Assembly: GCF_052324685.1 (NCBI RefSeq)
Contig: NC_135221.1
Location: forward strand, 2,713,126-2,777,125
DNA length: 64,000 nt
Direction: 5' to 3'
Source of the DNA: Brachyhypopomus gauderio
Lineage: Eukaryota; Chordata; Actinopteri; Gymnotiformes; Hypopomidae
Position 1 is the stretch's first letter, and each line of letters starts with the position of its first letter. Under the pieces are notes generated by a model, which was given only the letters and a program-made list of their open reading frames with translations, was not told the origin of the DNA and did not search any database. This document shows, piece after piece, positions 53,996 through 64,000 of this stretch. Both the position numbers and the translations under genes were made by a program.

Positions 53996-56942
53996 TTAAT
54001 CAGTAGCAGTAGAGTACAACACTTCAGAGTAGACGCTGTAGTCCAGCTGTCCTCTCTTCTCCTGTCCTCTCTTCTCCTGTCCTCTTCTGGGTTTTCTCTT
54101 ACTGAAATGGAATGCAGTGTAATTCAGCTCCACAGGGTCGTGGTCCTGAGGGTGCACATACAAAAGACATGAAACGTTTGTACAACCCGACTGCTGTTAC
54201 AAGATTCCTACTCTTAAAAAGCAAAATTATGTGTGCTGTGACATCTAGCCCCGCCCCCAACCTGTCAAGTTTGTTTATGTAGCCATGTGCTTTCTGACAG
54301 TCTTGGTCCCTCCTTGATTTGTAGCCCCGCCCCTTGTAATTGCATTCAGGTGTCTCTTGTTTTGTTTGGTGTATTTAAACCCCTTGTTTGGTCAAGCCTG
54401 AGCTGTTCGTTGTTATTGGTTCCACGGCCCTTTTGTCTGTGTTTGTGAGAGGACCAAACTTAGTCAGTGTTGTCTTTGCAGTATTGTGTCTGAGCCTTAG
54501 TTAAGTGTTGGGAAATGTCTTTGTTGAACTCTTTGTCTGATCTAACTGCTTGTATCTTCCTGATTTTGGATTGTCCTTTATTAAATCTTGTTCCTCTCAG
54601 AATCGTGCGTCCACCTCGTCCCTCCATGATGCCCCAGGCGTCACAGAATGAACAGCTTTTGGGACTGGAGGTGCAGCTCAGGGATCGGCTGGCTGGCCGG
54701 CTGTGTCCCGACTAGGTGGGTCAATCTGTAATGTGGTAGCGTGTTGTTCAATAACGGGGCGGATCACTGCCTGTGTGCACATTACCTGACTGGTAATCTT
54801 TGTTTCCATAGTACCCTGTTGAAGTCTCACTGTAGTGGGACAAAGACCATAGTAAATATATTTATATACATATTTATATTTATACATTTCTGCTTTCAGG
54901 TCTTGTACAGCTTTGTAACAGCTTTAACAGACACTCACCACTGCAGTGTTCACAGTTTCTCCTTCTACAGATTAAAACTGCCTGTGCAGAAATGACGAGC
55001 ACACACACTCCCAGAGCTGCTCCCACCATCATCAGCACAGCATCCACAGGACTGGCTGTGGTTTACAAATGAACATAATCAGGAGATGCACAAGTGATAT
55101 GATCACAAATGTTCATACAGAAACATATTTAACTATAGTGTGCTACTGAGTCCACTATCTCTAGAAGCCACCATCTAAGAATCACATTCATTAGTTACTA
55201 AATTAACATATAGAAATAAATGCATTAAATAAATAAATATATAAATAAACAAAATGTTTGACAGTATGTATTTATTATATCCAAGGGAATACACTGCATG
55301 ATTCAGTATGTGAGTTTTTCCAGTGTTTGAGAGTTTGTGGTGTTTATATAGTGTTTATGTAGTCTTTATATAGTCTTTAAAAACTGTACTATTTTTATGC
55401 ACTATTTTATTTTTTTATCTCGTCAACCAAGTATGTGTGTGTGTGTGAATGTTTTGAGTTGCGGTTTTCTGTTCCACCTTACTACCATACGGTCTCTCTT
55501 ACAGCCCAGTTAATCAATCCACCATTTTGTCATGGGCCCAACCTAGACACACTCTTAACATTAATCTTTTAATTAATAAGTTTATACAACTTACATATAT
55601 ATACTGTTGTTCCATTTCCAAGAAGGATCTTCCCACAGGTGAGCACAGCGCAGTAGTAAGTGCCAGTATCAGAGACGCTGAGGACACTCTTGGAGAGGTT
55701 GTACACACAGCTGTGTGGAGAAGAGCTGATCTCACACTGACGGCTGCTGTTGTGATGAGTGGAGATGATTTCAGGATGGGAGTCTCCTGCAGAAGATCTG
55801 AACCAGAACACTTGGAGTTCTGCTGTTCTCCTCTCAGAGAGGACGCTACACTGCAGAGACACAGACTCTCCTGGAGGAACCCTCCCCACATCTGGACTTT
55901 GGACCACTGATGTAGTTAAATGTACATGTCCTACTGGGAATAGTTCAAAATTTGTGAGCTCTTGGTATCTGTAAAATATTTATGGCAATAAATCACATTC
56001 CACCTTTATATTGAGTACAGTATGATTACTGAAAGGACACTGTAAAAAAGCACAGGCAGAATTTAATAGCTATGGTCATATAAATAACTGTCTTAAAACT
56101 TACAGCATCTGTATTGTTTGAACAGTTGAAAGACCAGTGATTACTCGTCAGAGCTAAGAAACTTCTAGTGGAAATCATGGTTGCATCCACTAGATTAATT
56201 CCATAGAAGTTCATGGGTTCATTCTGTATCATATTTCATATACTGTATGCAAATACACCCTTGGGTTGCAGTCTTAATGGACAAAAATGTATAAATTCAC
56301 ACCTTTCACTGATAAAAATGTTCCTTTTCCAAACACAGTCTCAAACTTTCTTATGCCACAGAAATACACGGCCTCATCTGATGGTTCAACGCTGGTAATA
56401 GTGAGATGGCAGAATGCTCTTCCCTTCACAATGCTGAACTTTGGATGGTTAAACTCGCTGTAGTAAGTGGGAGTCTGTACGAGTTTCTGAGCCATGGCCA
56501 CTATTCGAGGCTCATGTCCAACTTTTTGTTTGTACCAAACAACAGGATCAGTGCTGTCCTCTTCCAGCCCAAAGCAGTGCAGAGTCACATTACCTCCAAA
56601 CACAGCAGTGATCACCGAGTCCAGCTGATTCACAATGTTTGTCCTTACAGGGTCTGCAGACAGGAACCCACGAATGGAACATTGTTTTATGCCAAAATTA
56701 TTCTATAAACCAATTGCAAAATTACTTTTTCATGCAGCTTAAAAAATTGTTTATCTTAGCAATTAATTAATAGGGCCTAAAACATCCTTGAGCATGTAGA
56801 TAGTGAAAACATGTAGATAACGACTTTGATAAATGCAGCGTGACTAATACAAAATCAGGTGGCACTCACCTGTTCCACTAGACATCAGCGCTGTAAGACA
56901 CACCAGGCTCACCACTCTCCTGATCCCCAGGCCTTGTTGCAT
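53996..56942 (-). CDS. nitr: NITR-type inhibitory receptor gene G with divergent V domain
   Basis: Six exons join in frame to 356 residues: signal 56870-56942 (MQQGLGIRRVVSLVCLTALM), V Ig 56303-56653, second Ig 55595-55930, transmembrane 54939-55055, linker 54786-54829, tail 53996-54145. The V exon is unlike all others (LDSVITAVFGGNV, LHC, VVWYKQKVGHEP, VYFCGI) and ends in a fuller J-type motif, FGKGTFLSVK. The second Ig exon is identical in protein to that of B and E through GNGTTV, but its donor end differs (YI). The transmembrane, linker and tail exons are E/F-type. The tail has LNYTAF and LDYSVYSEV. An LTR-type element (54237-54769) lies in the last intron, and a decayed E/F-type V fragment (56100-56235) lies in the V to second-Ig intron. 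Because all exons keep frame I call it functional, but transcript support is needed to join the 5' pair to the rest. Confidence 0.82.
54237..54769 (+). mobile_element. LTR retroelement fragment in last intron of gene G
   Basis: An LTR of 409 bp (54237-54645) starts TGTGACATCTAGCC and ends GGCGTCACA. It is followed by about 120 bases of interior with a short frame (NEQLLGLEVQLRDRLAGRL) that looks like the start of a gag region. F and E lack it at this place. It is in antisense to the receptor gene. Confidence 0.7.
56100..56235 (-). pseudogene. Decayed NITR V-exon fragment (E/F type)
   Basis: The minus strand reads MNFYGINLVDATMISTRSFL then ALTS, aligned to YFCGVYLVD and STGTFLAVTG of genes D-F. 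The intron bases after it (TGTATTGTTTGAACAGTTGA in plus-strand order) also match E and F. The second Ig cysteine is now tyrosine, and everything upstream is missing. It lies between the V and second Ig exons of gene G. Confidence 0.85.
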
Positions 56943-57392
56943 GATGTGTTTGCTTATAAACTGCCAAAAGGTTGAACTGAACTTTAAATCAAAGATTTAT
57001 GACGTACCATATTTACATCACACACTTCCTGTGTTTTCCCCCAATAAGGAGCTGCATCAAACAGTGTAGTGTAGTTCTTTGGTGTTTTATTGAATTAAGC
57101 CTACAACCCCTCCAGAAGGCTGAACTGTGAGGTCTTGATTCGTAGACACACCCCCTCCGAGCCCACATTGTTAAAGGTGTAGTAAATATGAAATAACTAC
57201 TGCTATAGAGGCCTTCCTGGTGACTAAGGCTGTATCAGGTCTTACAGGTAATGTTAATGCATTTTCAGTGTCACCAGTTCTACACAGTTTTACAAGTTTT
57301 ACCTTAATCAACCAGCCAAATAAACACAGCCCTGTTTATATCTAAGTAGACAAAAATCTAATCAAATCTCAGTTGGTCTCCTGTGTAACTCT
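56943..57392. other. Upstream region of gene G
   Basis: CACACTTCCTGTG, an ETS-type core, lies at about 57021-57033, some 80 bp upstream of the start codon. The rest shows no gene. Confidence 0.4.
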
Positions 57393-58188
57393 GTGACTAA
57401 GACCACAGCAAACACCACTGGCACTGTTACTGGAGTGTCCATCTCTGCCTGGTGGCCAGGCCCGTCTCTACGTGGGTGGACCCATTTCTTGGGGTGGGGG
57501 GACGTGCACCCACACCAGGTCCCCGATGTCCATGAGACCTTCCCCAGCGGTATTGTGAGGTGGGGGGAGGTGGGGGGGTCTGTGGACTCGAGGAGCCCTA
57601 GTGTGGGACCCGGCACATCACAAGCAGCAGCTGCATGTTGCTGGCCTGAGAGCACTACAGCTGTCTCCGTGGTTCCAGAGGCCGTCCTAGTGTCTGTCCC
57701 CAGGACTCACAAGACCGTCCTAGTGTCCGTCCCCAGGACTCACAAGACCGTCCTAGTGTCCTTCCCCAGGACTCACAAGACCGTCCTAGTGTCTGTCCCC
57801 AGGACTCACAAGACCATCCTAGTGTCCTTCCCCAGGACTCACAAGACCATCCTAGTGTCCTTCCCCAGGACTCACAAGACCGTCCTAGTGTCCTTCCCCA
57901 GGACTCACAAGACCGTCCTAGTGTCCTTCCCCAGGGCTCACAAGGCCGTCCTAGTGTCCTTCCCCAGGGCTCACAAGGCCGTCCTAGCCTGTGTCCTCCC
58001 AGAGGTCCTCAGAGACCTCCACGCCTGTTCCAGAGGGCGTCGTGCAGCCCACCTGACCTTCTCCTGTGGCTCCACCCCGACGCAGCTCCCCAAAGCTGTG
58101 TTTAGGTTTGTTTCTGGTTTATTTCGCGTTTGCCTATGTTTTTGGTTCAGGTTACATTTTGAGTTTCATTTTGCGCACCTTGGGATAC
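57393..58188 (+). other. Probable retroelement interior with 33-bp minisatellite
   Basis: An open frame (57393-58247, 284 codons) runs through this stretch and carries about nine to ten copies of an 11-residue unit VLVSVPRTHKT (33-bp DNA unit, 57676-57988). It abuts an LTR at 58189, so it may be the repeat-rich interior of a non-autonomous retroelement like the one at 32351. No conserved domain is seen, and coding status is doubtful. Confidence 0.4.
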
Positions 58189-58692
58189 TGTCATATCTGG
58201 CACTGGCCCCACCTTCTCAGTCATGCCCTTGTTTTCATGTTCCATGAGAGTTATTTCAGTTGTTTTGCATCTTCATTTGTAACTCCACCCCTCGTTATTT
58301 GTCTCATGTGTATCTAGTTTAATTCTTTGATTATCTGTCATTTAAACCCTGTGATTCACATGTCGTTTCCTGATCATTGCATGTAGTCCCATGTTCCTGA
58401 GTCTTGGTTTACCACGCATGTTTCATGATGTGCATATATGCGTTTGTTATATGTTTCATGATACTGGCGATACTGGTGTGTGTCATGCTTGTGAGATTAT
58501 GTTTCATAGTTTGTTTGGATCTTGCTTGTGTTTCCTTGTGTTCTAGTTATGTCTTTTCATACCATACACACTGATAAACTGACCCTGGACCATTGTTATG
58601 ACCATGATTATGGATTTGGCCCTAATAAATCTTGCTCTTCTCATCACAGGCATCCAACCTTGCAATCACTCCACAACACCCTCGGCGTTACA
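58189..58692 (+). mobile_element. LTR of a retroelement
   Basis: Starts TGTCATATCTGGCACTGG and ends CTCGGCGTTACA, with CCCTAATAAATCTTGCTC near the end as polyadenylation region. The ends follow the TGTCA...TTACA pattern of the other LTRs in the window. I see no target duplication, consistent with it being the 3' LTR of a longer element. Confidence 0.65.
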
Positions 58693-58727
58693 GGCACTGA
58701 GCACGGCACCATAGACACTGTGAGGTA

Positions 58728-58775
58728 AGAGTAAGAGAAGAGTAAGAGAAGAGTAAGAGAAGAGTAAGAGAAGAG
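58728..58775. repeat. 11-bp tandem repeat, 4 copies
   Basis: Unit AGTAAGAGAAG repeated four times. Confidence 0.9.
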
Positions 58776-59020
58776 GGCAGTTTGGAGAACTCACCATAAA
58801 TGACACTCAGACTACAGAGTGTCCAACAGGAAACATTCAGTGCACTAGACTACCAGACCAGCTGAACCACACATCAATAACACGGTGGCATTCTGGGAAG
58901 TAATAATTGGTAAGTGGTATTCTGGGTTTAAGTAAAAATGTCTGCTGCCGAAGGAGGCCACGCACTGAGAAGCTTATTGTTGCATTAATATATAGCAAAG
59001 TAGGAATTTCATTGTACAGG

Positions 59021-59056
59021 GATTAGGGTTAGGGTTAGGGTTAGGGTTAGGGTTAA
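59021..59056 (+). repeat. Interstitial telomeric repeat
   Basis: Six uninterrupted TTAGGG-type units (GGGTTAGGGTTAGGG). Sequence continues for 5 kb on the right, so this is not a chromosome end. Confidence 0.9.
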
Positions 59057-59238
59057 ACTTGCTCCTTACTGTGTATATGACAATAAAGCTTTGAATATAT
59101 AAAGACTTGGGTGACTAACCAGAAATCAACATGTTACATGTATTAATAAAGTGAATGTTCAATATATTCCAGTACAGCTGAGTTTGCAATTGAGTTCTGA
59201 TCTCACTCTCACCGGATTATCATCATTACCATGTAGTA

Positions 59239-60822
59239 CTGCTGGACACAGGGCTGTTACTGGGTTTGTGTGTGTCCTGCTGGACACAGGGCTGCTACTG
59301 GGTTTGTATGTGTTCTGTTGGACACAGGGCTGCTACTGGGTTTGTGTGTGTTCTGTTGGACACAGGGCTGCTACTGGGTTTGTGTGTGTTCTACTGGACA
59401 CAGGGCTGCTACTGGGTTTGTGTGTGTTCTGTTGGACACAGGGCTGTTACTGGGTTTGTGTGTGTCCTGCTGGACACAGGGCTGCTACTGGGTTTGTGTG
59501 TGTTCTGTTGGACACAGGGCTGCTACTGGGTTTGTGTGTGTTCTGTTGGACACAGGGCTGTTACTGGGTTTGTGTGTGTTCTACTGGACACAGGGCTGCT
59601 ACTGGGTTTGTGTGTGTCCTGCTGGACACAGGGCTGCTACTGGGTTTGTGTGTGTTCTGTTGGACACAGGGCTGCTACTGGGTTTGTGTGTGTCCTGCTG
59701 GACACAGGGCTGTTACTGGTTTGTGTGTGTTCTGTTGGACACAGGGTTGTTACTGGGTTTGTGTGTGTTCTGTTGGACACAGGGCTGCTACTGGGTTTGT
59801 GTGTGTTCTGTTGGACACAGGGCTGCTACTGGGTTTGTGTGTGTTCTGTTGGACACAGGGCTGTTACTGGGTTTGTGTGTGTTCTACTGGACACAGGGCT
59901 GCTACTGGGTTTGTGTGTGTTCTGCTGGACACAGGGCTGTTACTGGGTTTGTGTGTGTCCTGCTGGACACAGGGCTGCTACTGGGTTTGTGTGTGTTCTG
60001 TTGGACACAGGGCTGCTACTGGGTTTGTGTGTGTTCTACTGGACACAGGGCTGCTACTGGGTTTGTGTGTGTTCTGTTGGACACAGGGCTGTTACTGGGT
60101 TTGTGTGTGTTCTGTTGGACACAGGGCTGTTACTGGTTTGTGTGTGTTCTGTTGGACACAGGGCTGTTACTGGTTTGTGTGTGTTCTGTTGGACACAGGG
60201 CTGTTACTGGGTTTGTGTGTGTTCTGTTGGACACAGGGCTGCTACTGGGTTTGTGTGTGTTCTGCTGGACACAGGGCTGTTACTGGGTTTGTGTGTGTTC
60301 TACTGGACACAGGGCTGCTACTGGTTTGTGTGTGTTCTGTTGGACACAGGGCCGTTACTGGTTTGTGTGTGTTCTGTTGGACACAGGGCTGCTACTGGGT
60401 TTGTGTGTGTTCTGCTGGACACAGGGCTGTTACTGGGTTTGTGTGTGTTCTACTGGACACAGGGCTGCTACTGGTTTGTGTGTGTCCTGCTGGACACAGG
60501 GCCGTTACTGGTTTGTGTGTGTTCTGTTGGACACAGGGCTGTTACTGGTTTGTGTGTGTTCTGTTGGACACAGGGCTGTTACTGGTTTGTTTGTGTTCTG
60601 TTGGACACAGGGCTGTTACTGGTTTGTGTGTGTTCTACTGGACACAGGGCCGTTACTGGTTTGTGTGTGTTCTGTTGGACACAGGGCTGTTACTGGTTTG
60701 TGTGTGTTCTGTTGGACACAGGGCTGTTACTGGTTTGTTTGTGTTCTGTTGGACACAGGGCCGTTACTGGTTTGTGTGTGTTCTGTTGGACACAGGGCTG
60801 TTACTGGTTTGTGTGTGTTCTG
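59239..60822 (+). repeat. 37/38-bp minisatellite, about 42 copies, three open frames
   Basis: Unit TGTTGGACACAGGGCTGTTA plus CTGGGTTTGTGTGTGTTC, 38 bp in the left half. Many units in the right half lose one G (CTGGTTTG) and are 37 bp. No frame of the unit has a stop on the plus strand, so all three frames are open (569, 535 and 536 codons) and each cycles through the same peptides. No protein is supported. Confidence 0.95.
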
Positions 60823-60996
60823 GCACCTCACACTGTGCTACTCTCATTATTGTTTCCTAACTGTAAGAACTGAAAAGTGACCTGAGTCAGTTGTCATAAC
60901 TGCTAAACAGTCATTTCTGTACTGAAACTGGAGCCTAAAAGACCCTTGGCACCATTTTTTCTCTTCTTTCTCCTCCCCTCTCTAGCTCCACCACTT

Positions 60997-60997
<1 letters not shown>

Positions 60998-61036
<39 letters not shown>
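60998..61036. repeat. (CT)n microsatellite
   Basis: About 18 CT dinucleotides, followed by CACACAC. Confidence 0.95.
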
Positions 61037-61039
<3 letters not shown>

Positions 61040-61434
61040 ACACACAGAGGGGAAAATATTGTAATGCATATGCATGAATATTCCTTACAGTTGATCTAAA
61101 TGCAAGTAGTCTAATCAAATATATAAAGGTATAAAATAGCAATATATGTATAAATAATAATGACAATATATCTAAAAATAATATTACCAATATCTGTATA
61201 AATAATAATGCCAGTATCTGTATGAATTGCATAATTGATATAATCTGTTCCTTTGTATGCATGTATGTTTATTCATACATCTGGTTTTAATTATGTAAAT
61301 TTAATTGTATGTGTGTGTGTGTGAGTGTATGTGTGTTTGTGTGTGTGTGTGTGTCTTTTACAGTTTTCATTACCCACTACACCTTTACGTACAGTATACA
61401 GCAAGTACTCGGAGAATATTCTGCATATATCCAA

Positions 61435-61501
<67 letters not shown>
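61435..61501. repeat. (AT)n microsatellite
   Basis: About 33 AT dinucleotides, which form the YIYIYI frames on both strands. Confidence 0.97.
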
Positions 61502-61505
<4 letters not shown>

Positions 61506-61544
61506 CGTGTGTGTTTGTTTCTATATATATGACTGTGGGACTTG

Positions 61545-61545
61545 T

Positions 61546-61635
<90 letters not shown>
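61545..61635. repeat. (GT)n microsatellite
   Basis: About 45 GT dinucleotides; a smaller GT tract lies at 61308-61352. Confidence 0.97.
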
Positions 61636-61636
<1 letters not shown>

Positions 61637-62222
61637 AAACTCATGCTTTGACGTGTTAGTGGTTGCTGCAGGTTGAGGTGTTGCAAACGAGTGGTTTTGC
61701 AGCTATAGGTCTGGATAGTCTCACCCACCCACAATACCACACAACCCCTGTGCTTCGTGTCTGAAGACTAATTTGACCACCCAGAGTGGCTTTCTCAGAA
61801 AAAACAACCCTTGTGTCCCCTGTCAGAGTTTCCACAGGATGCTCAGAGCTATTCTTAAAACGGCCATTTGATTTATAAACATATAGGCTACAAAGTCAAT
61901 TTTGCTTTGACCTGTAGCCACTTGGATCTTCAGGTCTTTATCCGCTAGCACTGACTTTGATGACTGAGGCCTTTAACCGGCTTTTATGTTCTTGTGATCT
62001 TGTTTTTATATTTTCATTAGGATGAGCGTTTAATGACCACATTCATATTACTATCCTTAGACTTCCTTTAGAACACGCAATGACTAGTTTTATTTCATGG
62101 TTGCTAAACTTAAAGTATTTACGTTACACTTGTTAAAAAAAGACCAGAGTTAGGGTTAGGGACTTCTCCTCCGTATTACAGCAGGGCACTGCTGGACCTC
62201 CCCATGACCGTTTTCTCCCCAC
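61636..62222. other. Intergenic DNA, nothing recognised
   Basis: No motif-bearing frame. A short GTTAGGGTTAGGG occurs at 62150-62160. Confidence 0.5.
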
Positions 62223-63436
62223 CAGGGGCGGACTGGGACAAAAAATCGGCCCTGGCATTTTTGGACCAGACCGGCCCACTCACACTCGATAACGCTTTTC
62301 ACACTTTTCAGTTTTTTGAATGTGTATACCAACAGTTTACAAAATTACCATTTTAAAAAGTGTAATTTCCTTTAATTTCTGTACATTGTCCCTAAACACC
62401 TCCATAAAAACTACCAAACATTTCCCCTTCCTACCAAGCATAGCCTTAGCCTAGCCTACTACTCACCCCACAAATATTAATAGTATAATAATGAAAATAG
62501 AATGCTGCCTGCTGAGTGACTTAGTACTGTTTTTGTTGGTGAATGGAGGTTTTAAAAGTGTTCTCACATTTAAGACTATTTAGTTCAGAATGGAAGACAT
62601 AAAAGTACTAAAATAGGTTTATTTTCTCATACAGTCAGTGTACACAAAGTCTTATAATAGAGGTAAGGACGTTATTCACTTATTTTACCTTTTGCATTTA
62701 CAATACAAACTAACTCGGCCATAGAACATTAGCCAAAATGATTTTATTGATGTTTTATCAATTTATCAGATTTGGCAAAGGGTTTGGTTGCTTAACCCTA
62801 CTCATTTTATAGCTGCTCTGAAAGGAGTCAGGCTTACCGCACGTTCTAGTACATGTTTCTGTCCACTGGCCACCGCCACCACTGTCATCAGCCACGGGAG
62901 CTGATGAAGGCCCTGCTGTGGCAAACATTTGAGTAATTTTTATACATTTGGCAGCGTTTACTTGAAGTTCAAGCTTCTTTTTTTGTCGTAGTTTCTCTGC
63001 ACCTCCTTTGCGCTTTTTCTCCATCTCAGATACTCACATACGTTATGTTAATCAACGTTAGATTGCACTACGCACCGGCGCATGGAGGAGGGGGTGTTGA
63101 TGATATGATTGGTGCAGCTCTGTGTCAGTAAAGAAAATAACCAATGGGCTGCATACCAGCGTGTTTAAGGACCGGTAAACTCTCGCGCTGACTTTTTTTT
63201 TTTTGCCAAATGCATTATGCAGGCAGCAGGAGCATCGCGAAAGGTGTGTTAATGTGATTCGCCAGACCAGTGTCAATCAGCCTGCCTCCATCTGAATCGG
63301 CCCACTGATCTACTTGTTTTATGGGCCGGTCAGACCAATATATAAATAGATAAAAAAGTGTCAGGACTGTCGGCCCAAATAGCACGTCGGCCCACCGGGA
63401 AAATGCCCGGTATGCCCGATGGCCAGTCCGTCCCTG
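62223..63436 (-). mobile_element. hAT DNA transposon remnant with perfect 8-bp target duplication
   Basis: 1214 bp with ends CAGGGGCGGACTGG and, inverted, CAGGGACGGACTGG. The duplication CTCCCCAC lies at 62215-62222 and 63437-63444. On the minus strand 62758-63024 reads KRKGGAEKLRQKKKLELQVN then AAKCIKITQMF, which I recall from the N-terminus of a fish hAT-type protein family. The catalytic part is absent, so it is non-autonomous. Confidence 0.88.
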
Positions 63437-63818
63437 CTCCCCACGAATGTTTGTGTCTTTATGTTGAGCCATTGTGTTTGTTCATCTAAAGTTCAGTACT
63501 TGAAACCAGGCAGCTTATGACTAATTGAACTAACGGGACAAATTATACACATGGTTTGTCAGTATTCAGTGGTCTTTCATGAAGAACTACACCCACCAAT
63601 GTCTTACCATGATTTCTATATCTACCTTTGGATTGTTTGGGGCCACAGCACAAACTTAGGAATCACGTCCCCAAATGGAAATATTAACAAACAGACTTTA
63701 GAGGTGACAGACATAACTGGCCACAAGGACTCCAACAGCAGACAGATAGATCAGAGTGTTGATTAGATCAACTGTAATAACTGTAATAACTGTAATAAGT
63801 CCTATGATCCAGTGTCCC

Positions 63819-64000
63819 TGTCACGTAGGGCTCCGCCCCCCTCCTCTAGCTGTCACTGCGGTCCCCTGTTCTATCTGCCTTTGCCTGTTGATCCCGCCTT
63901 GTTATCTGTTGTCATGGTTTCCCTTGTTGGTTATTTTGTGATATTTGTGTGATGCTAGTGTTTGCTCTTGCGTTGATCATTCCTGTGCTCATCCCGCTGT
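63819..64000 (+). mobile_element. Start of an LTR, cut by window end
   Basis: Starts TGTCACGTAGGGCTCCGCCC and resembles the other TGTCACG LTR starts in the window. The 3' end is outside. Confidence 0.45.

Noticed and set aside
59021-59056. True telomere
   Set aside because: Only six units, with 5 kb of complex sequence on the far side.
59151-60880. Three overlapping plus-strand frames of 535-569 codons as genes
   Set aside because: They are the same minisatellite read in three phases, with almost the same peptides in each.
61291-61740. Minus-strand 149-codon frame at the microsatellites
   Set aside because: Composed of HT, YI and similar dipeptides from GT and AT repeats.

Overview
The window is vertebrate nuclear DNA with intron-containing genes and GT-AG splice sites. 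It is rich in Tc1, hAT, Harbinger, L2-type LINE, LTR and SINE copies, which is typical of a teleost fish. I cannot name the species; the transposon mix would fit an ostariophysan, but that is a guess.

The genes that make sense of the window are seven paralogous immune receptor loci, all on the minus strand. I call them A to G from left to right: A 1-1193 (cut by the window edge), B 5560-8203, C 11887-15505, D 26465-29327, E 40188-42713, F 48179-50394 and G 53996-56942. Each has a signal exon, a V-type Ig exon ending in a J-like motif, a second Ig exon with extra cysteines, a transmembrane exon of 117 nt, a 38 or 44 nt linker exon, and a tail exon with ITIM motifs. This is the layout of novel immune-type receptors (NITRs), inhibitory natural-killer-type receptors of bony fish. 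For B to G I placed every splice site by eye. All six models stay in frame and give 343-356 residues, with intron phases 1-1-1-1-0.

The cluster is modular. The second Ig exon is almost identical in all seven loci, while the exons on either side fall into distinct classes. B and C share the 5' half, C and D share the 3' half, D, E and F share another 5' half, and E, F and G share another 3' half. The class switches all fall at the second Ig exon. G carries a divergent V exon next to a decayed remnant of an E/F-type V exon.

Between the genes, from left to right: a 3.65 kb array of a 33-bp minisatellite that grows out of the last exon of gene B (1.94-5.6 kb); a decayed Tc1 element with a nested solo LTR (9.2-10.7 kb); a 9 kb Harbinger element with two nested L2-like LINEs, one with an intact 949-codon ORF2 (17.3-26.3 kb); a hAT element hosting a gag-only LTR element (31.6-34.8 kb); another hAT and an almost intact Tc1 (35.4-38.4 kb); a SINE (39.4 kb); a minus-strand LINE with a nested LTR (44.1-46.85 kb); solo LTRs; a palindromic 32-bp array (52.1-53.4 kb); two more minisatellites (57.7-58.0 and 59.2-60.8 kb); an interstitial telomeric tract; microsatellites; and a hAT element with a perfect 8-bp target duplication (62.2-63.4 kb).

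The long open frames inside the minisatellites are most simply by-products of repeat units that lack stop codons. All calls come from reading the sequence; no database search was run.
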